Origin: Planctomycetaceae bacterium | GTDB taxonomy: Bacteria; Planctomycetota; Planctomycetia; Planctomycetales; Planctomycetaceae | Reading direction: 5' to 3' | NCBI GenBank assembly: GCA_024742875.1 | Contig: JANSXP010000004.1 | Location: 62,001 to 126,000, forward strand | Length of the DNA stretch: 64,000 nt | Shown here: positions 63,579-64,000 of the stretch, piece by piece | How positions within the stretch are numbered: the first letter of the stretch is position 1 | Layout of the letters: every line of letters starts with the position of its first letter | Notes under the pieces: model-generated | Databases searched by the model: none | The model's input: the letters and a program-made list of their open reading frames with translations, nothing else | What the model was told of the DNA's origin: nothing | Made by a program: the position numbers and the translations under genes

Positions 63579-64000
63579 ATGAAACGGATTTTGATGTGGG
63601 TTGGCTGTACTCTGGCCATTTGTTTTCTGGTTGCCGGAACTACCACGCTGCACGCCTGTCCCTTTTGCCTGGCCCCCCTGCAAACCTGGTCTGAAGTCGT
63701 CCGCGACGCTGACGTCGTTTGCCTGGCAAAGCTGATTTCTGCCGACGCTGGGGAAGACGGAGGCACCGCATCGGCCGTGCTGCAGGTCACCAAATCGCAC
63801 AAGGGCCGTCAGTTTGCAGGCGGTCAGACAATCCACGTTAAACAGTATGTCTATGGCAAGCCGGGCGATCTGTTTTTGATGACCGGCCAACTGAAGGTGC
63901 CGGAGTCACGAACGCTGGTGGAGACCTTTGCGACGGACGCCGACGGCAATGCAGTGGCAGGTTCCGAGACCGATCGCGGGCAGGGCCCCATTCCCACGAA
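63579..64000 (+). CDS. Exported protein, N-terminal 140 residues only
   Basis: The frame is open from an ATG at 63579, preceded by GGAGG at ideal spacing, to the end of the window. A signal peptide ('ILMWVGCTLAICFLVAGTTT') precedes a C-P-F-C motif ('LHACPFCLAPLQTWSEVVRD') and then a beta-rich domain ('DVVCLAKLISADAGEDGGTA', 'VLQVTKSHKGRQFAGGQTIH', 'KQYVYGKPGDLFLMTGQ'). I recall planctomycete exported proteins with the CPFC start, but the family is not named to me and the remainder is not seen. The paired Cys may bind metal or form a disulfide; that is inference. Confidence 0.8.
   Translation, partial: MKRILMWVGCTLAICFLVAGTTTLHACPFCLAPLQTWSEVVRDADVVCLAKLISADAGEDGGTASAVLQVTKSHKGRQFAGGQTIHVKQYVYGKPGDLFLMTGQLKVPESRTLVETFATDADGNAVAGSETDRGQGPIPT

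Overview
The window reads as a chromosomal stretch of a free-living, probably marine or algal-polymer-degrading planctomycete. The evidence is the family content: six secreted sulfatases plus a formylglycine-generating enzyme, a cytochrome-c/DUF1549/DUF1553 protein paired with a DUF1501 protein, a DUF1080 protein, a very long ThuA/propeller/cytochrome protein of the PVC type, a LacI/AraC hybrid (XylR-like) regulator, and many weak or absent Shine-Dalgarno sites. Coding density is high, GC is high, and no phage, IS element, CRISPR or rRNA was seen. One tRNA is present, tRNA-Leu(UAA).

Layout. 1-4.9 kb: a partial sulfatase, a small basic protein, and two sulfamidase-like sulfatases flanking a membrane protein. 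5-10.5 kb: lipoprotein, Dps, CPA1/TrkA antiporter, CorA, and a Crp/Fnr regulator behind a hairpin-rich leader. 10.9-19.5 kb: a catabolic-type acetolactate synthase with an aldehyde dehydrogenase, dihydrofolate reductase, phosphoglycerate kinase, a thioredoxin-like protein interrupted by an in-frame TGA exactly at its redox motif, a Nudix hydrolase, and a PAS-AraC regulator. 19.8-37.8 kb: the polymer-degradation block (PSD1/DUF1501 pair, three sulfatases, DUF1080 protein, XylR-like regulator, Gfo/Idh/MocA oxidoreductase, 1483-residue ThuA/propeller/cytochrome protein). 37.8-42.9 kb: S10 carboxypeptidase, homoserine dehydrogenase, a TatD-like hydrolase overlapping a small partner gene, tRNA-Leu. 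43-48.5 kb: a truncated alpha/beta hydrolase and a run of genes with no recognised function. 48.5-64 kb: formylglycine-generating enzyme, an APC-like transporter, an Imm11-like protein, an M1 peptidase fused to an outer-membrane barrel, serine acetyltransferase, CPBP protease, a second thioredoxin-like protein, superoxide dismutase, a phytoene-desaturase-like oxidoreductase, a class B penicillin-binding protein and a partial secreted protein.

How the genes fit together. The sulfatases need the Cys-to-formylglycine modification that the 48.5 kb enzyme could supply. The DUF1080, ThuA and Gfo/Idh/MocA proteins are the usual planctomycete partners in opening complex, often sulfated, sugars, and the XylR-like regulator sits divergently from the oxidoreductase with a candidate operator between them. 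Dps, superoxide dismutase and two thioredoxin-like proteins form an oxidative-stress and redox theme.

The most unusual signal is the in-frame TGA at 17478-17480 in the redox motif of an otherwise open 435-codon gene. It is followed directly by a hairpin that fits the general shape of a bacterial selenocysteine insertion element. A selenoprotein and a small deletion/pseudogene both remain possible.
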